Assembly (NCBI GenBank): GCA_023079485.1
Contig: CM041102.1
Location: 1,187,269-1,251,268 of the forward strand
DNA: 64,000 bases
DNA from: Archilochus colubris
Taxonomy: Eukaryota; Chordata; Aves; Apodiformes; Trochilidae
Direction of reading: 5' to 3'
In this document: positions 22,301-36,604 of the stretch, in pieces
How positions within the stretch are numbered: position 1 is the stretch's first letter
Layout of the letters: every line of letters starts with the position of its first letter
The notes under the pieces: model-generated
The model's database searches: none
Told to the model about the DNA's origin: nothing
What the model saw: the letters and a program-made list of their open reading frames with translations, nothing else
Program-made: the position numbers and the translations under genes

Positions 22301-23214
22301 CCAAGCTCCTGCTACGGCTGCGTCCCCCGAGCATCCCTTTCCTTCCATTTTTCCACCCTTTTTCCTCCCCTTTCCCCCACGTATCGTTGTCCTCACGGCT
22401 CATGGTCCCGGTGGCTCGTGGGTGACACCGCCAGGCCCGGGAGGACAAGTGGCAGGGGGGTGTCCCGGGGGTGTCCCGGTGATACCGAAATGAATCTCGG
22501 GGAACTTTTGCAGAGGAAAATGCAAATTTTGGGAAGGCGGGAATCTTCCTTTTGTGGAGACACAGCCCCTGCCCGGAGGGGGTGTTTATTCCTGTTCGGC
22601 TGGAAGGTCTCCAGGGGATGAAACCTCAGGGGGATCGTGGTGTCACATCGGCCCCGTGTCCCCTCGGGGCCTCGGCTGTCCCTGCCTCCCCGCCCCGCCG
22701 TCGGGGCTGTTAAAAATCCATCAAATGCCCTAAATTAAATATTCAGCATCCCCTCAATGTTCTGCCCCCGCACCAGGATGGCGCCAGAGCCCCGTGGTGA
22801 AGGTGCCCGGGACTGCGGGGAGGGTGCTCAGCCCCGGGGGGCGTCCGTGGCCCCTCCAACCCCGGGGGCTGCTCCGCGGATGCTGCTCTGGATTTCCCTC
22901 AGATTTTGGGGTGTCGGAGCGTTCTCCCCTCTCCAGGGGTTCCCTTTCCACCCATCGGGACCTCGACTCCATCCGAACCCAGAGGCACCGCAGCTGGCGG
23001 GGACCCAGCAGAGCCGCGGGCGCTCCCTATTAATAATTCCCAGCTCCTAATGAGTTGTCAGGCAGTCGGTCGGGTGCAGTTCTCACCGGTGCCCGGGGCT
23101 GGAGGCATCGCCTCGCTCGGCTGCCCCGGCGGAGCCCCCCGAAGCCCGGAGTCACCCCAGCTCAGCGAGCGGGGAGGGGATCAGGCGTCCCCCCCCTCCT
23201 CTGCTGGGACCTGA

Positions 23215-23520
23215 GCTTAATTAATCTGCTGTCGAGCAGAGAAGTGGTAATGGTCCCGGAGGAAGCCGGCGAGATGATTGTGCTGGAGTGAGACAAAAGA
23301 GAACAGTTAGACTGTGACAGCTGATATTAAAATGACTACAACTCACTTGGCCCCCCCGCCGGTGCATTATATTCCTTATAAATAATGGGTTACTCCAGGT
23401 TAACTGGCTGTTGCTGCATTCCAATTGTTGATATTTAATTAGCTCTGAAATTAAAGTGTTCTTTTATTGCCCTGCCGTTACAACTGCTTTATTTCTAATT
23501 GATTGAGATTAAAGTGTTTC
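23215..23520. promoter_or_regulatory. Strong AT-rich island, candidate enhancer-like element
   Basis: 300 bp of complex sequence contains CTTAATTAATCTGCTG, ACAGCTGATATTAAAATG, CCTTATAAATAATGGGTTAC, ATTTAATTAGCTCTG and CTAATTGATTGAG. It is the densest cluster of TAATTA-type cores in the intergenic region. There is an E-box (CAGCTG) but no ORF or splice structure. Confidence 0.4.
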
Positions 23521-24009
23521 CTCGCCACCCCATGTTGGGGAGGAGGGGGCTGGGGGCAGGTTTAGCGTGTGACAGAGGAACAAGAGCCGAGGCTGCGGCC
23601 CAGGGTGCTGGGTCCTTCACCCTCGGGGGGGTTTGGAGGATGCTGTTTCCCATTCCCCACCGCCTCCACAAGGACGTGAAGAAGTTCCCGGTGCCGGATC
23701 CTGCCTCTGCGGAGCTGTAATCACCAGCACATTAATGAGCATCCCTTTGCCGGGGGTCCCGGTGCCTCCTGACGGGCAGGGCTCAGGGCCTCACCGTCTC
23801 CGCGGGACCCCCCTCCTCCTTTACCCTCTGCAGGGACCCCTGTCCCCAAAAGAGGAGAAATTCTGACCCGTCCGATGGGCCCGAGGCGAAATTTCACAGC
23901 CAGGCGCCTTTAGAAAAAGAAAAGGCCACCAAAACATTCTCTTGCTCCAAGCTTGAGCGGCTCTTTAAAAAGCAAATGAATAATAATGAAAACGAATAAA
24001 GCTGAGCAG

Positions 24010-27000
24010 TTTAGAGCAGACACCCCCCGGGGAATGGCGCCTCGGGGGCTCTGGGAATCCCTCCCCGACGCTGATACAGGGGAGATGCTCGCAGCCCCCC
24101 CATCATCCTAAATATCCCTCCGGAGAGCAGACACTGCCCAGGCAGGGCCCTGCACGGAGCTGCTGTGGGAGAAGCACCAGTGGAACGGCTGGCTGAGCAC
24201 CCCCCGATGTCACCCACCTCTTCCCCAGGCCCCCATTCCCTCCCTGGACACCTATTCGGCAACTCCCTGGCTGGGGAGGGGTATGGAGAAGGAATAAACA
24301 TGATGGAAAAGGAGGGATGTGGGGTGGATCCATGAGCTTTGCTTCTCAAAGTGTCCCCCAGCAAAGAAGAAGAGGGGTGGTTGCTTTTTGGGGTTCCCAC
24401 GGTGGCTCAGACCCTTAGGAGCAAGAACTGGGAGGGCTGAGGATGTACAACCCCCAGCTCATGGAGATGAGTGCCAGGACTGTGGAGCTTGCTGGAGCAG
24501 CAAGGGGATGGGTGGGGACAGCCACCCCTGCCCCACCAAGCCGTTTTCCTAATTTTTAAGGGAAAAAAAAAAGGTTCTTGGGTACCCCAAGCCAGAGAGC
24601 TCCAGTCCCACCCCTCACCCCCTGCATCCCAGTGCCAGGATCACAGTGTGCCAGCAAAATATCACGGGGCCTCCTTCATGTCAGAGCATCACCAAAGCAC
24701 TCGGGAAAGTTAATAATAGAATAGCAACGAATTCAGCAATGAATAATGGAGAAGGGTTACAGAAATAATAAATAATATATCCACAGGCTTGAAGCCCTGC
24801 CCCAGCCAGGTCCAGAAGAAGGTGCTGTCAGGTCCTGGTGGTTGTGGTCATAGCCAGTACCACGCCGTGGCTCGGTGTGGTTTGGCAAAGCCAAATTTGG
24901 CAGTGTGGGGTGGCCGGGGGGTGTTGGTGGGACCCTCTCCCAGCACCCTCCCACCTGCTCCCCAACTACTCCCAGCTGTCAGCCATCAAATGGATGCTGG
25001 GACGGGCAGGTTGGTTTGTGGAGGTGGGAGGTTATGGCTCTCTCTGTTAATTGGGAACTTAATGAACATCCCGGGCTGTGCCTGGGGGGGCTGGTGCTGC
25101 TGGGGGTCCCCCTGGCCCCTCTGTCAGGGTGCAGGGCCACTGTCCCCAGACAGGGCAGGTAGGTGGCAGTGGGGTTGGTGGGGTCAGGGGGTGATGGATG
25201 GGGCTGAGGTGGTGGCTCCTGGGTCTGCAGGGTGATTTATCTCTCACTGCGATGGGTCTGGAGGATCAAAGCCTGGACAAAAGCCGAGTGGGGGGCAAGG
25301 AGGGGAAGATTTCCTGGGTGGGAGCATTTGGCAGCCAGAGGCCCCTGAGGAACCATTCATGATCTACTACAGGCACCCCAAAATATCCGGGTCTATCTCG
25401 GGGAGTGGTTGGTTCCTGGCACCCAGAATCACCAAGGCTGAAAACACCTGAGTCCTCGGGGGCTGCTCAAGGGCTTTCACCCCCAAATATCCCTCTGCTC
25501 CCCCCCCAGGATGAGCTCTGCCGGGTTCTCCCTTCACGCCCCAGCCCTGCACACTCTGCACGCCCCTGCCCGGGGCTGTGCGGGCTCCGCGCTGTGTCAT
25601 TAATGTCATTAATGTCCCTGTCACAGGGCAGCCCGCGGGCAAGGTAATATTGATGTTGCCATTAGAGCACCGGGAGAAGGAGGCAGGAGCTGCTGCTCGG
25701 CTCCTGTGCGCTGGGTGTCGGTGACCCCCGGCCCTGGATCATCCCCGGGACCTCCTCTGGGTGCCACAAGTGCCTGGCATCACTACCCCCTCCAAGACAC
25801 CATCTGCCACCCCAAAAGGTCTGGCTGTGCCCGGGAGACGGAGGAAAAACACCGGGAGCCCTTAAAATAACACCCGGCTGTTTAAGGATGTGAGATCCGT
25901 ATTAAATCTTGGGGAAAAGGAGCAATTATCCTGTCAGAGAAGGTGATATAATTTTGGAGCGCTGGTTCTGCAGCTGTAATTTCCCCCCCCCCCCCCCCCA
26001 AACCCTTCTCCCCCGGAGGGATTTAGTGCCCAATTATCCACCGGGGAGCGGGAAGGTGCTCTGGGTGCTGTGCAGCTGAGCAGTGCCGGCAACTGCTCTG
26101 CTTCTCCGGGGCTTTGGCACCAAACAGCAACTCGGCTGCTGCCACCTCCAGACACTCGTCCCGGGGCCTGTGGCACGGGGGGTGGCAGTGAGGGTGACAC
26201 GGAGCTGCTGTTCCTTGGGGACACCTGCCCAGGGCTGGCTTTGTCCCCTGCCCAGGGAGGGTTTGCTGGGAGCTCTCTGCAGATGCTGAGTGCATGGACT
26301 GGTCTGCTGCCTGCTCCCAGTTCTCCTGTCCCCAGGGGTTGCTGGTACTGGTGCTGGTACTGGTACTGGTGCTGACAGCAGGGTGGGGAGGGTTGGAGCT
26401 TTCACCCATCGGGCTGCTAGGGAATATAATTAAGTGCTAACTTGTCATTTTTTTTAATGAAGTACCGGAGCTGGAGATTTATAATTGCTAATGAGCCAGA
26501 ATAATAATTAGTTGTTTTTTAATGAGGCCGATGATCACTCGGAGGGAGAGAGGGAGCCGGCCCAGCTTTGGCCTAATTTTTCTTCCATGGTTGTGTGGTG
26601 TGTCTAACAGCCTGGGTCGTCCCTGTCCCCAGCTGGTGGCACTGACCTGCCAGCTCTGTGCCAGCCCCTCGGAGCAGAGCCACCCTGTGCCATAATCCCT
26701 GCCAGGAGCTGCCACCAGCAGGAATACTTGGATGCTGAGGATGTCTCCATGTGGATCAGGATCAGGGTGACACCAGGGACAAGTCCCTGCACCCTGGGAT
26801 GCCCTTGTGTCCCCTCTGCCTCCCTGGGCTCCTTCTGTCCTTCCCATCTGTGTCCTTCCCATCCCAAAGTGTCCCCACATCCCTCAGGGCATCCCCACCC
26901 ACCCAGGGTGTCCCTGCTGCTGATCCCCACCCTGACAGTTGTCCCCATGGCCCACGGGAGGGTGACATAGCCCATGGCTGGCTGCTGCTTGATGTCTGAG

Positions 27001-30000
27001 GTGCATGGGGGGAGTTGGTGGATTGGTCCCCCTGCCTGGGGACAGCTGTGTGACCCTGTCACCCTTTGCCATGCCCTGGTGTGGGTGCTGATGGCACTGA
27101 GCAGCATCCCACCCTGAGGGATCCCTGCATGCATGGGATGAGAGGGCAAAAATCAGAGATTTAATTAGGTAATTATGTCTGATTAGGTTTAATCAGAGAA
27201 AAGGAGGTGTGTGAGGTGGGGTAGGCAGAGGCTCAGGGAGCTGCTGAGCTGCTGAGCTGCTGGTTAGCCCTGGCTGTGGATTCCCAGGATCATGGAGCCC
27301 CAGGTCCTGCTCTTTGTGGAAAACCTCCTCTCCTGTGTCAGAGGCCTCAGAGGGGCTCAGGAATCCCGCAGCATGGAGTGGCAGAGCCCCACAGCAGTGC
27401 TTCCAATAACATTGCCAAAGAAAAAAAAGGCAAACCCAGCAGAGCTGGGACCAGCTGTATCCAGCAGGGTTGTGTCCTGCCCCATCTTCTCCACCACCTC
27501 CTGAATCCCCAGATCAGCAGCCACAAACTCCCCCCAAAACCTCACTCCGTGATCAGCAGCAGGAGCCAAACCCCACCCCCTGCTCCAGACAGCCCCATCA
27601 AACCAACCAACACTATTATTTCTCAAAGGTGTGATTAAATTTAATTGTCAATTACTATGTGGTGACGGGGAATTGGCACAAATGGAAGCATCTGCTCCCC
27701 AGCCTCCCCCTAGCACTGGGAAACCCCCCCCCCATGCCCCAGCTCCAGCTTCCTGACCCCCCAAGAACCAGGCAGCTGCAGCTGTTCACGCTGCTCTGGT
27801 TTTTTCTCCTTCACAGGAGCTGAAATCTGACCTTTTTTAATATACAAGGCTGCGATTTCAGAGCTGGGAGCAACTCTGGGAGGAGAAGGTGGGAGCGAGT
27901 GAGATGGGGAGAGGAGATGGTGGGGGAAAAAATAATCCCAGCCTCCCGGAGGGGTCAGTATTTTGGTAGCTGCTGGGAGCTGGGGCTGAGCTGGGTGTGG
28001 GGATGCTCAGGGGAGCATCGGTGGGGATGCAGGAGTCTGTCCCAGTGTCACTGGGATGTGTGATCCTAGCCTGGTGTCCCTGGAATGTGGGATCCCATCC
28101 CAGCAGTGCAGGGATGAAGAAGAGGAGGCAGAGAGGCATCTGCCTGTTCCAATAGAACTGGAAGCTGTCACAGGAGCAAAGCTGGGCTGGGCAGAATGAG
28201 CCTGCTTGGAAATTGCAGCCCCGTGCCGTGCCGCAGACGAGGGCCCAATAATTGCACTTTCTTTTCTTCCTTTCTTTCCCTTTTTCCCCTGCTGAGCTGC
28301 AATAATTGGGTGCTGTCGCCCGAGCTCATCCACTGCTGGCTCCCTGAAAGGAGCTCTGCAATTAGCAAACAGCACCCTGGAATAAAGCCTTTAATATCCA
28401 CTGGCACGGCTCAGGCTGCAGGCACTCAACCCCCTTCCTCTTCCCATCCCACTCCAACCCCATCTCATCCCCATCCCATCCCAATTCTCATCCCTATCCC
28501 ATGCCAATCCCATCCCAATCCCATCCCCATCCCACCCTCACCACCCTTCCCAGCTCCAGGCAGTGCAGAGGCCTCAGGTCCAACCCTGACCCCCTTTCCA
28601 GAACAAAATATTCTCTCCCAGGGTTTGAGGAGGCTCCTGCCTGGAGCAGGGCCGGGTTCCCTGGGTGCTTTCCAACAAACGCTGACAATAAGGTAATTAT
28701 GGGAGAAGCAATAAATGTGTCAGTTCTGCCAGAGGGATTTTTCCTGGGAGCAAGGGGAGCCCTGGAGCAGTGCTGAGGTGTATTGGTTAGCAGGGAAAAG
28801 CTCCCCAGCCCCTTCCTGGGCTGTTATTTGTGGGTCTCTTGGGGCCACGGGGACTTCCAGCCCCCTGCCCCACTCCCTGCCTTGGGCTTTCCTTGGTTTT
28901 CTCTGTCCAGATTGCTGAGTTGGGATGCTGGGACAGGGGGGAACAGCCACCCCTGGGCTGCCCAAGGGGCTCCTGCATCCCTGGGAGACACGGGAGAGGT
29001 GTTGGGATGGGGTGGGGTGGTGATAAAGGAGGGATGGAACAGGATGGGATAGAATGGGATGGAATGGGCTGGGGGTGGGATGGTGTCTGCAGCGTGGACC
29101 CTCCTTCCCCTCCATCCCACAGCACCTCCAGCCCAGGGTGCACCCACATCCCACGGCCCCAGTGAGCAGCAGCCCCAGATCTCTCTCCCCAGGCACTGTC
29201 ATCCCAAGAGACCCCGTGGGAGGGCAGAGGAGTTGGATGCCACTTTATAAATCATTGTCTCTCTTTATTGATGGACTTTTAACCCTCCTGGCTTCTGCCA
29301 GGGGATTTATTAGCAGTTTGATTTCCTGCAGTAATAACTCAGCTCTCTCCCCAGGGTAGGTGCTGGGGCTCCTCCACACCCTCCCTGGCTCCTGGTGGGG
29401 ATGGGACACCCAGGACCCCATCCCACAGCATCCTCTGTTCCCCCACGCAATGCCAACAAACAGCAGGCAGGGTGGGGGGGGACCTGCAGACCCCAGGCTG
29501 CATTTTGATGGGACAGAGACAGGGATGAGGACACAGACAGTGGCTCTGCAGGGGCTGCTGGTGCTGCTGGCAACCTCCCCATTCCTGAAGTCCTTGGTTC
29601 AACCTCTCTGCATTCCCACACAGACCTGGCAGCTGAGGGATTTTCATTCCCCGAAGGATTTTCTTAATTAGGAGAGTTCAGAACTCACTTGCACAACACC
29701 CCCCTCAGCTCCAGCTCTCCAGAGACTCTGCCCACCCACCCACCCACCCTCTGGGGGGACCCAGGACTAGGGCTGTGGTGGCATCATGGTGGCACCATGG
29801 TGAGGAGGGGACAAAGACCCCATCCCACAGGCAGGGACCCTCCTCCCCTGGCTGAGCCCAGGGATGAAAGGGACACCTCCCAGCCCCTTAATTTCACTGC
29901 CCTAATGAGGTCTGGGCTAAGACGATTAAGGACTTCATTAGGATTTCTAATCCTGCCTGAAAGGGAAAGGAGCCTCTGCTCCCCATCCCCTGCCCTCTCC

Positions 30001-33000
30001 CTCCTTGGTGGCCTGGTGCTGATGTCCTCCCCAGCACCTCTGGGTGGGGTTTGCCCATTCCTTGGTTGGGTTTCACCACGGGGCCAGGGTTGGGTGGCCA
30101 TGGGTGAGCAACAGTGGTGCAGGGATGGCCTGGGTGTGGTGACACAGGGGATGTCACTGGAGGGCTTGATGGCTTTGGGTGAACATCACCCTGCCTGCAC
30201 CAGACCCACTGCAGCTGAGCTGTGCCCACTGTGCCTCTGCTTTACCTGCCCCAGAACCACCAAACCTGTTCTGTAATCATCATTCCTGAGCTGTGCCCAC
30301 CACCCCTGCACTCCCCCAGCCCCAGCCCATCCAGCACGTAGCAGGGCAGGAATTGATCCCTGCTGCTTCCTTTATGAGCTGGTGTAATGCCACAGAAACC
30401 CTTTCCACTAGATCCCAAACTGAATCATTTATTCTAGACAAAAATCCAATAAAGAGCTCAGGCCTTCTCCATAGGCAGATAAAGCCCAGATTAATGGGGC
30501 TGCTGAGTTTTAAAAAAGAAAAAAAAAAAAAAAAAAGGAAGGAAATGCTGGGAAAATGAGCATGGGATGTAGAGGAGACTTCTTCCACCTTCTTGCTTTC
30601 CCAGTGCTGCTGCAGCTCAGGATTTTATTACAAAAAGCCACCTCAGTATTACAGGCTAATCCGTAAATCCCAACCGAGTGAAATATGTGATGGATTTTGT
30701 AAATTGTGCCCTTTACAAATCTGATTGAACTTTTTTTTCCCTACTAGTTCCCTTTTCTTCTCTTTCTACCTGCTCTCCTGAGGCATTCTGTGTCTCCTTG
30801 GGGACCCTGATGCCTTTTGGTGCCTGTGTCCTGGTCCTGGTCCAGCCCAACCCCCTGGGCCCTGCTTGATGCAGTTCAGTGGTGGGAGAAATCACAACCA
30901 ACCCATGTTCGATGGGATGGGATGGGGGAAGGAGGGGTTGGCATGGGGCTGCCCCTCCCCAAAGGGAGCACATTTCTGCTCAGGGGGGGATAAACCTGGG
31001 CACATCTTCCCTTCATCCAACACGATTTCCTGTTTCTTATTTATTTATTTTTAATTAAAGCAAGATGCTGCTGGCAGAGCTCATCCCCCTTTCCTGGTTT
31101 TTCCATCAGATTCTTCTGCAGAGGAACATCTGGCAGCAGCCAAGGAATGGACTTCTCTTGCCTGGCGTGGTGGAGATGCTGATGGCTCCGCAGTGGCTGG
31201 GGACAGCTGGCAAGTGCCACCAGGGTGACAGTGTCATCCCCAGCCCCTGGGTGACACAGGTGGCAGCGAGGAGGGGAACCTGCCAGTGCTGTGCCCCACG
31301 TAGCACAGAGGGGAAGGGAGGAAACATCTGCTACGTCTTTCATTTGACTCTGTTCCACCCTGAGCTGCTTTTCCTTTTGGTTTATGGGGAAGGCTGAGGG
31401 AGAGCTGGGATCAGCCCCCGGCTCTGAGCCAGGCTCCAGCCCTCAGCAGCTGGAGCTGAGTCCAGAGTTCTGATGGGGGAGGGCTCAACACCCCCCTGGA
31501 TGGCTCAGCAGCCGTGGGGATGGGGGTGATGTGCCCAGAAGCCCCCCCAGGTCCCTTCACCCCCGAATTGTGCCCAGCAGGCTGAGCTCACAGAGTGAAG
31601 CTGGGGGATCACCCTCAAAAGGAGGGGGGCTGGGTTAGTGCCCAGCTGTGCAGAGGAGGGTGCTGCTCTCCCGCTGATGCTGACAGGGGGAACAGAGGGG
31701 CAGGGCTGTGCCTCAGTTTCCCCAATGCCAGCCAGTGCTGTGCTCGGGGCAGCCGGGAGCCTCCAGCCCTTCCTTCCCTCCTCCGGTCCACCCCGGCCCT
31801 TGCGTGTCCTTGGAGCCAGTGCTGGTGGATGCTGGGTGGTAACCATGGCAACCACCAGGTTTCTCTTTCCTTGCCCTTGCCAGCCACCTTGAGATGCCAC
31901 CGTGTCCCGGTCACCGGCTGGGCACCCCGTGTCCCCGCGGGTGGCCGTGGGACGCGGTGACAGCCGGGGCTGTGCTGGGGGGGCACCTTCCCCGACACCA
32001 CCCAGGCTGCGCTGAGGTTCCCGGGGCTCCCCTCGCCCCCAGGACCGGGATGCGGCCCCGTGGGGTGTGGAGGGAGCCCCGTGCCACCCTCCTGCGTGTC
32101 CCCCGGAGCTGGCAGTGTCCCCGCTTGGCAGCACCGATGGAAGGAACCCGGCCAGGCGCACAAAGCAACATCTGCAAACACTTAACCACGCCGCCGGCAC
32201 GGCCCTTCCCAAAATAGCGCTCCGGGTGGGCTCCTGTGCCAGCACTGATGTCATTTGCTTTTATTTCCCTCCCGTCTGCTCCTGCCCGGCTGGAGCCACC
32301 GGTCACTTGTCAGCCGAGCCCCTCGCCGGGGGCTTTGCTGCCTCCGCTGGGGCTGCTCGGGTGGGTCCCGGTGCTCTGGTGGTTGCGATGCTACCAGAGG
32401 CTCCCTGTGTCCCTCGCCAGAGCTGGGACAAACCTTGTTTCTCCAGCTGTATGGGCACTGAGGGGAAAACCGGGAAATCCAAGCTGCTGGGGAGGGTGCA
32501 AGTGGGGAGGCTGGGGGGCTGCAGCCCCCAAGGGAGATCCCACACCTCCCGCTGTGCCCCCAATACTCCGGGGACCCCTACAGGGAGGGGACGCCCTGGT
32601 GGCTCCAGCATCGCGGGGCTTGCTGTGGGGGACCCCCCCAGGAGGTGCCCCCATGGCCCCGGGGGGGCTGCTGATGCCTCTTCCCCTCGATCCTGGCTCC
32701 TCTCCATGCAGAGGGAGTTAACTCAGCCCCGGCCAAGGCAGCCCCGGCTCTGAGCCAGCCCGAGGAGCAGCCAGCTGGCTGCAGCCCCTCGCCCGGCGCC
32801 GGCACACGGCTCTGGAGCCGCATGTCCGCATGGCGCCCATCACCGCAGCCTCCCGCAGGCTGGGGCTTGGCTCCATCCATCCCTCCGTGGGGATCCAGTG
32901 TCTCCCTCGGGATGGGGATCCCACCGTGGGGCTCCGTGCCCCCGGCTCAGCACACCGCCCCTGCCCGCTGCCCTCCTCCATCCTGCAGGTTGTGTCCCCC

Positions 33001-35440
33001 TGTCCTCCTCCCCTGCAGTAACATGTGGCACCACGTCCTCAAATAATGGCTTCATTATGGGCTAATTACTGCAATTAACTAAGCAGCACCCCTGCAAGTG
33101 CCTGCTGGCCTGTGCACGGCCAGCCACGTCCCCTCCAACGGTGGTGGTGGCACCAAGCACGGTCCGGATGGACCCTGCCGGAACCCAAAGGGGTCCTGGG
33201 GACACCAGGGTGCAGCGATGTGTCCCCATCTGTCCCCCAACGCGGGGGAGCATGCGATGAGACGGAGATGCACACTCCCCCCGGTGCTGGCAGTGTCCCG
33301 GTGCCACCGACAGAGCCGGGAGGGCTGGGGACAGCCGTGTCCTGTGCCAGGGGTTGTGCTCAGCCCCTCTGTCACCGCCGCTGCCTGAGCCTATGAATAA
33401 ATGAAGTGCGAGCAAAGCGTCTGCCTAATGGCACGGTGACAACCGCGTACGGAAACCACAGGGAAAAGGGAACGATTTGAGGAATTCAATTATTTAACAG
33501 CAACTCGTTACTGGTACCCGCCGGGGAGCCTGGGCCAGCAACAGCCCCGGGATCCAGCGGGGGGGTGCCGAGGGGTGTCCTGGGGTGCCCCTTGGGACAC
33601 AGGGGAGCACAGCCAGGATGAGAGCTCCCCATGGGGAAGGGGTCGGGCAGGGTGGGGGTCGGCAGGAGCTGATGGGGGGTGAGGATGGCAGCGCTAGGGC
33701 AGCACTGGCACGTAGCTGGGGAGCTGGAGGGTTCATTCACACCTCGGCTGGGCTGGAAGCGCCCGGCTCGGGAGGTGCAAATGGACTCGGCGGGGGGTTT
33801 GCAGCCCTGCGAGCCCCCCGGTGCTCGGTGGAATTGCTGAACGCAGCACGGGGCCTGATCCTGCTCAGCTGGATGGCTGAGCCAGCCCTGGTGGTGCCAG
33901 TGTTCGATGTCACAGGAGCCCAGAGGAGACCTGAAGGAGGGCAATGGGTGTTTAAAATGGATTGAAGTCGGTCTCACTGTCCCCACTCCCCAGAGATGTG
34001 TGTCCCCATCTGCCTGGCACAGGGGACAAGGGGCGCTGGCTGCCCCTCCTCGCTGCCTCTGCTGGGTTTTCCAGCAGCCATCTGGAGCCCGAATGGCTCT
34101 GTTCCTCCCTTTAGGGGTCACAGTGGCTACGGAGACCCAAATCTGGGCTCTGCCTCCCCAGGGGGACTCAGGGACTCACGTCCTTGGCTGCAGAAGCTCA
34201 GAGCTGAGCCCAGCGCCGCGGATCAGTGCTCATCCCTCATCCCAGGCAGCCGGCAGTGATGAAACCTGGCAGGGGACGAGAGCATGTGAAGGCAGGCAGG
34301 GGCTGGCAGGGCTGGCAGGGGCTGGCAGGGCTGGCAGAGGTGACAGGGGTGGCAGCCAGCTCTCGGTGCACGCCCGGCTGCTCTCCACGCTGCCGGGGGA
34401 CTGCGGGCCCCGAGCTGGCATATGCTGCGAGGTGACACGTTTGTTCCCTCCAGCCTCCCCTGGCTGCCAGCCGGAGAGAGCCTTGGCTGGAGCCGGGATG
34501 CTCGTGTCCTGCACAGCCTGTGGTCCCTCTGTACCTCCCCTCTCCTCCAGCTCCCTGGTGTGGGGGCCTGGGGGGACAGCAGCGTCCTGAGCTGGCACAA
34601 TCACTCCAGAAAGCAAACCCCAGTGTGGTGTGGACATGTGGAGTGGCACCGGGGGCTCAGCACAGTATCCTCCCCAGAGGGTGCCCCTGCCTGTCCCAGC
34701 ACATCACAGGACCCTGATGTGACTTTATTCGGGGCTCTGGTGCCAAAGCAGACAGTTGTTGGTGGCCGTGGAGCTCCCAGTGCCACTGCCCTGGTGGCTC
34801 TCAGCCAGCCCAAGCCCCGGGCCCTGCTGGCAGCCTGAAGGCAGTGCCTGTTTGCTGGAGATGCAGCTCCTGGCAGTGGGCAGCTGTGCCACAGCCCGTG
34901 CCAAGCCAGGGAGCCACGGTGATGGACGAGCTCCTGCTAATCCTCAGGGCTCTTCTTCAGAGGAACAGCCAGGACTGCAGATACAGCTGCCTGCAGAATG
35001 TGAAGCTGGTGCTTTCTGGTGCAAGGATTAGTGGCACGGGGTGGGGTTTTTAGGGGCCCCTTTGCAGGGCCAAAGTGCCCCATGGATTAGGTGCTACCTT
35101 GGAGCCCCTCAGTCCCAGCTCCCCCCTCTCCCCCACTGCACCCACAGAGGAGCAGCCAGCGAGTGGCTGCTTGGAGAGAGGAAAAATGGAAGCAGGAAGC
35201 AGAGCGAGAGCAAAGCTGGGTGATTTAGGTGACTGGTCACTGCTGTAACTGATGATGAGCTGCGAGTCGAGGAGAGAGAAATAAGCGAGTGACAGAGCCT
35301 GGCATCTGTTTGCATAAACCAGCCTATCTGCAGAGGGGATCTGGCACCCAGGGAAGTGATAAATCCCCCCTCGCCACGGCTCTGAGCTCAGATGAGATGG
35401 CTTCTGCAGGAAGGCAGCAGCTTGGCTGCCAGTAACTGCC
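24010..35440. other. Intergenic, no gene found
   Basis: GC-rich DNA with scattered AT islands (for example 26405-26600, 27600-27680, 29880-29960) and simple repeats: poly-C at 25983-25999, GGTACT repeats at 26338-26375, CATCCC repeats at 28441-28548, GGGATGGAA at 29031-29080, poly-A at 30519-30536, GGCAGGGGCT at 34291-34352. No coding exon is supportable. Frames over 200 codons here lack codon structure and homology that I recognise. Confidence 0.55.
28441..28548. repeat. CATCCCAATCCC low-complexity repeat
   Basis: Degenerate pentamer and hexamer repeats of CATCCC/CAATCC. Confidence 0.85.
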
Positions 35441-35457
35441 TGGGGAGCCCTCACGTC

Positions 35458-35650
35458 TCTGGATTGGGAGCCCAGGGATGTCACTTCTCCAGTGTGAGAC
35501 CCCAGGGGTGCCAAGTCTCTGATGTGGGGCCCCAGGGAAGCTGCATCTCCAGTGTAGCACCCCAGAGATGTCACTTCTCTTGTGTGGGACCCCAGGGAGG
35601 CTGTGTCTCTGGTATGGGGCCCCAGGGATGCTGTCTCTCCAGCATGGACC
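35458..35650. repeat. 30-bp imperfect tandem repeats
   Basis: About six units resemble CCAGTGTGGGACCCCAGGGA followed by TGCTGTCTCT. The 30-bp period gives a 10-residue repeat (such as ASLGPHTRDT) on the reverse strand, which is a repeat artefact and not a protein. Confidence 0.8.
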
Positions 35651-36604
35651 ATGATGTGGAGGATGGTACAGCTGAGATGTCCAGGGGACCCTCCAGTTCC
35701 TGGTCCCCTCCTGTCCCATGCTGTGCCCCTTGCAGCTGCACCATGCAGCCCCCTCTCCTCCCCCCAGCCTCTCCATCTTCTTCAGCTCTCATTTCCCAAT
35801 GGGCTGCAGCCCAAGATGGAAGGGAGGGCACTGGAACCAGGTGTTCTCCTTCCTGCACACCTCTTCCTATGCACCAGATGGGCAGAGGGAAATTATCCAT
35901 AATTGTTTATCCAGAAGCAATTCTGTGATGCAGGAGAAACACCTGCCCCTGCTCCTGCCCCCCCGTCCTTGTCCCCAGCCCCCTGTCCTGCAGCTGGGAC
36001 CACCGGGATGTGATCCCTCTCCATCTCCCATCCCCAGGAGCTCAAGTATCTGAGCCCAGCAAACAATTCCTGCCCAGATGATGTACAACCCATTTGCTGA
36101 TCTGAGTTTGCAGCTAATCCTGTAGCTGAGATTGCCACAGGCAGAGCTGGCTGAGGAGGAGGGAGAGATCCTTGCAGGTATTTAATTTTCTTTTCTTTAC
36201 GTGAGGTTTGATATCTATAAAACAGCCTCACAAATCCATCCTCTGCCTCCCAACCCCTGAAATGGGCTGTCGGGTAAATAGCTCCCTGGTTCATTGGAGG
36301 GAATAGGGTCTCTTCTGTGTGTAACACACATGTCCAGAGCCCCTCCTGTGTCCCTGCACACGTGTGTGGAGCTTTGCTGCACGCGTGGCCCCGCGCTGGT
36401 AGCTCTGAGTGTGCAGATTCCCCCTGGCAGTGTGTATGGGGGTGTGTGGCTTTATGACAGCCCAAATGGAAAAGACAATTGGATGTCAAAACCTCTCCGT
36501 GGAGACCATTTATACTCACTGACTTTTATGGGAATCCCACTGATTGATTCAGGCCCCATAAAACTTCCCTCAGCAGCTCCCACCCCTCCTGTCCTGCACT
36601 GCCC

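Noticed and set aside
25422..25465. Possible CR1-like fragment (CAGAATCACCAAGGCTG)
   Set aside because: Resembles the antisense end of some avian repeats, but only about 40 bp match. Too short to call without a repeat library.
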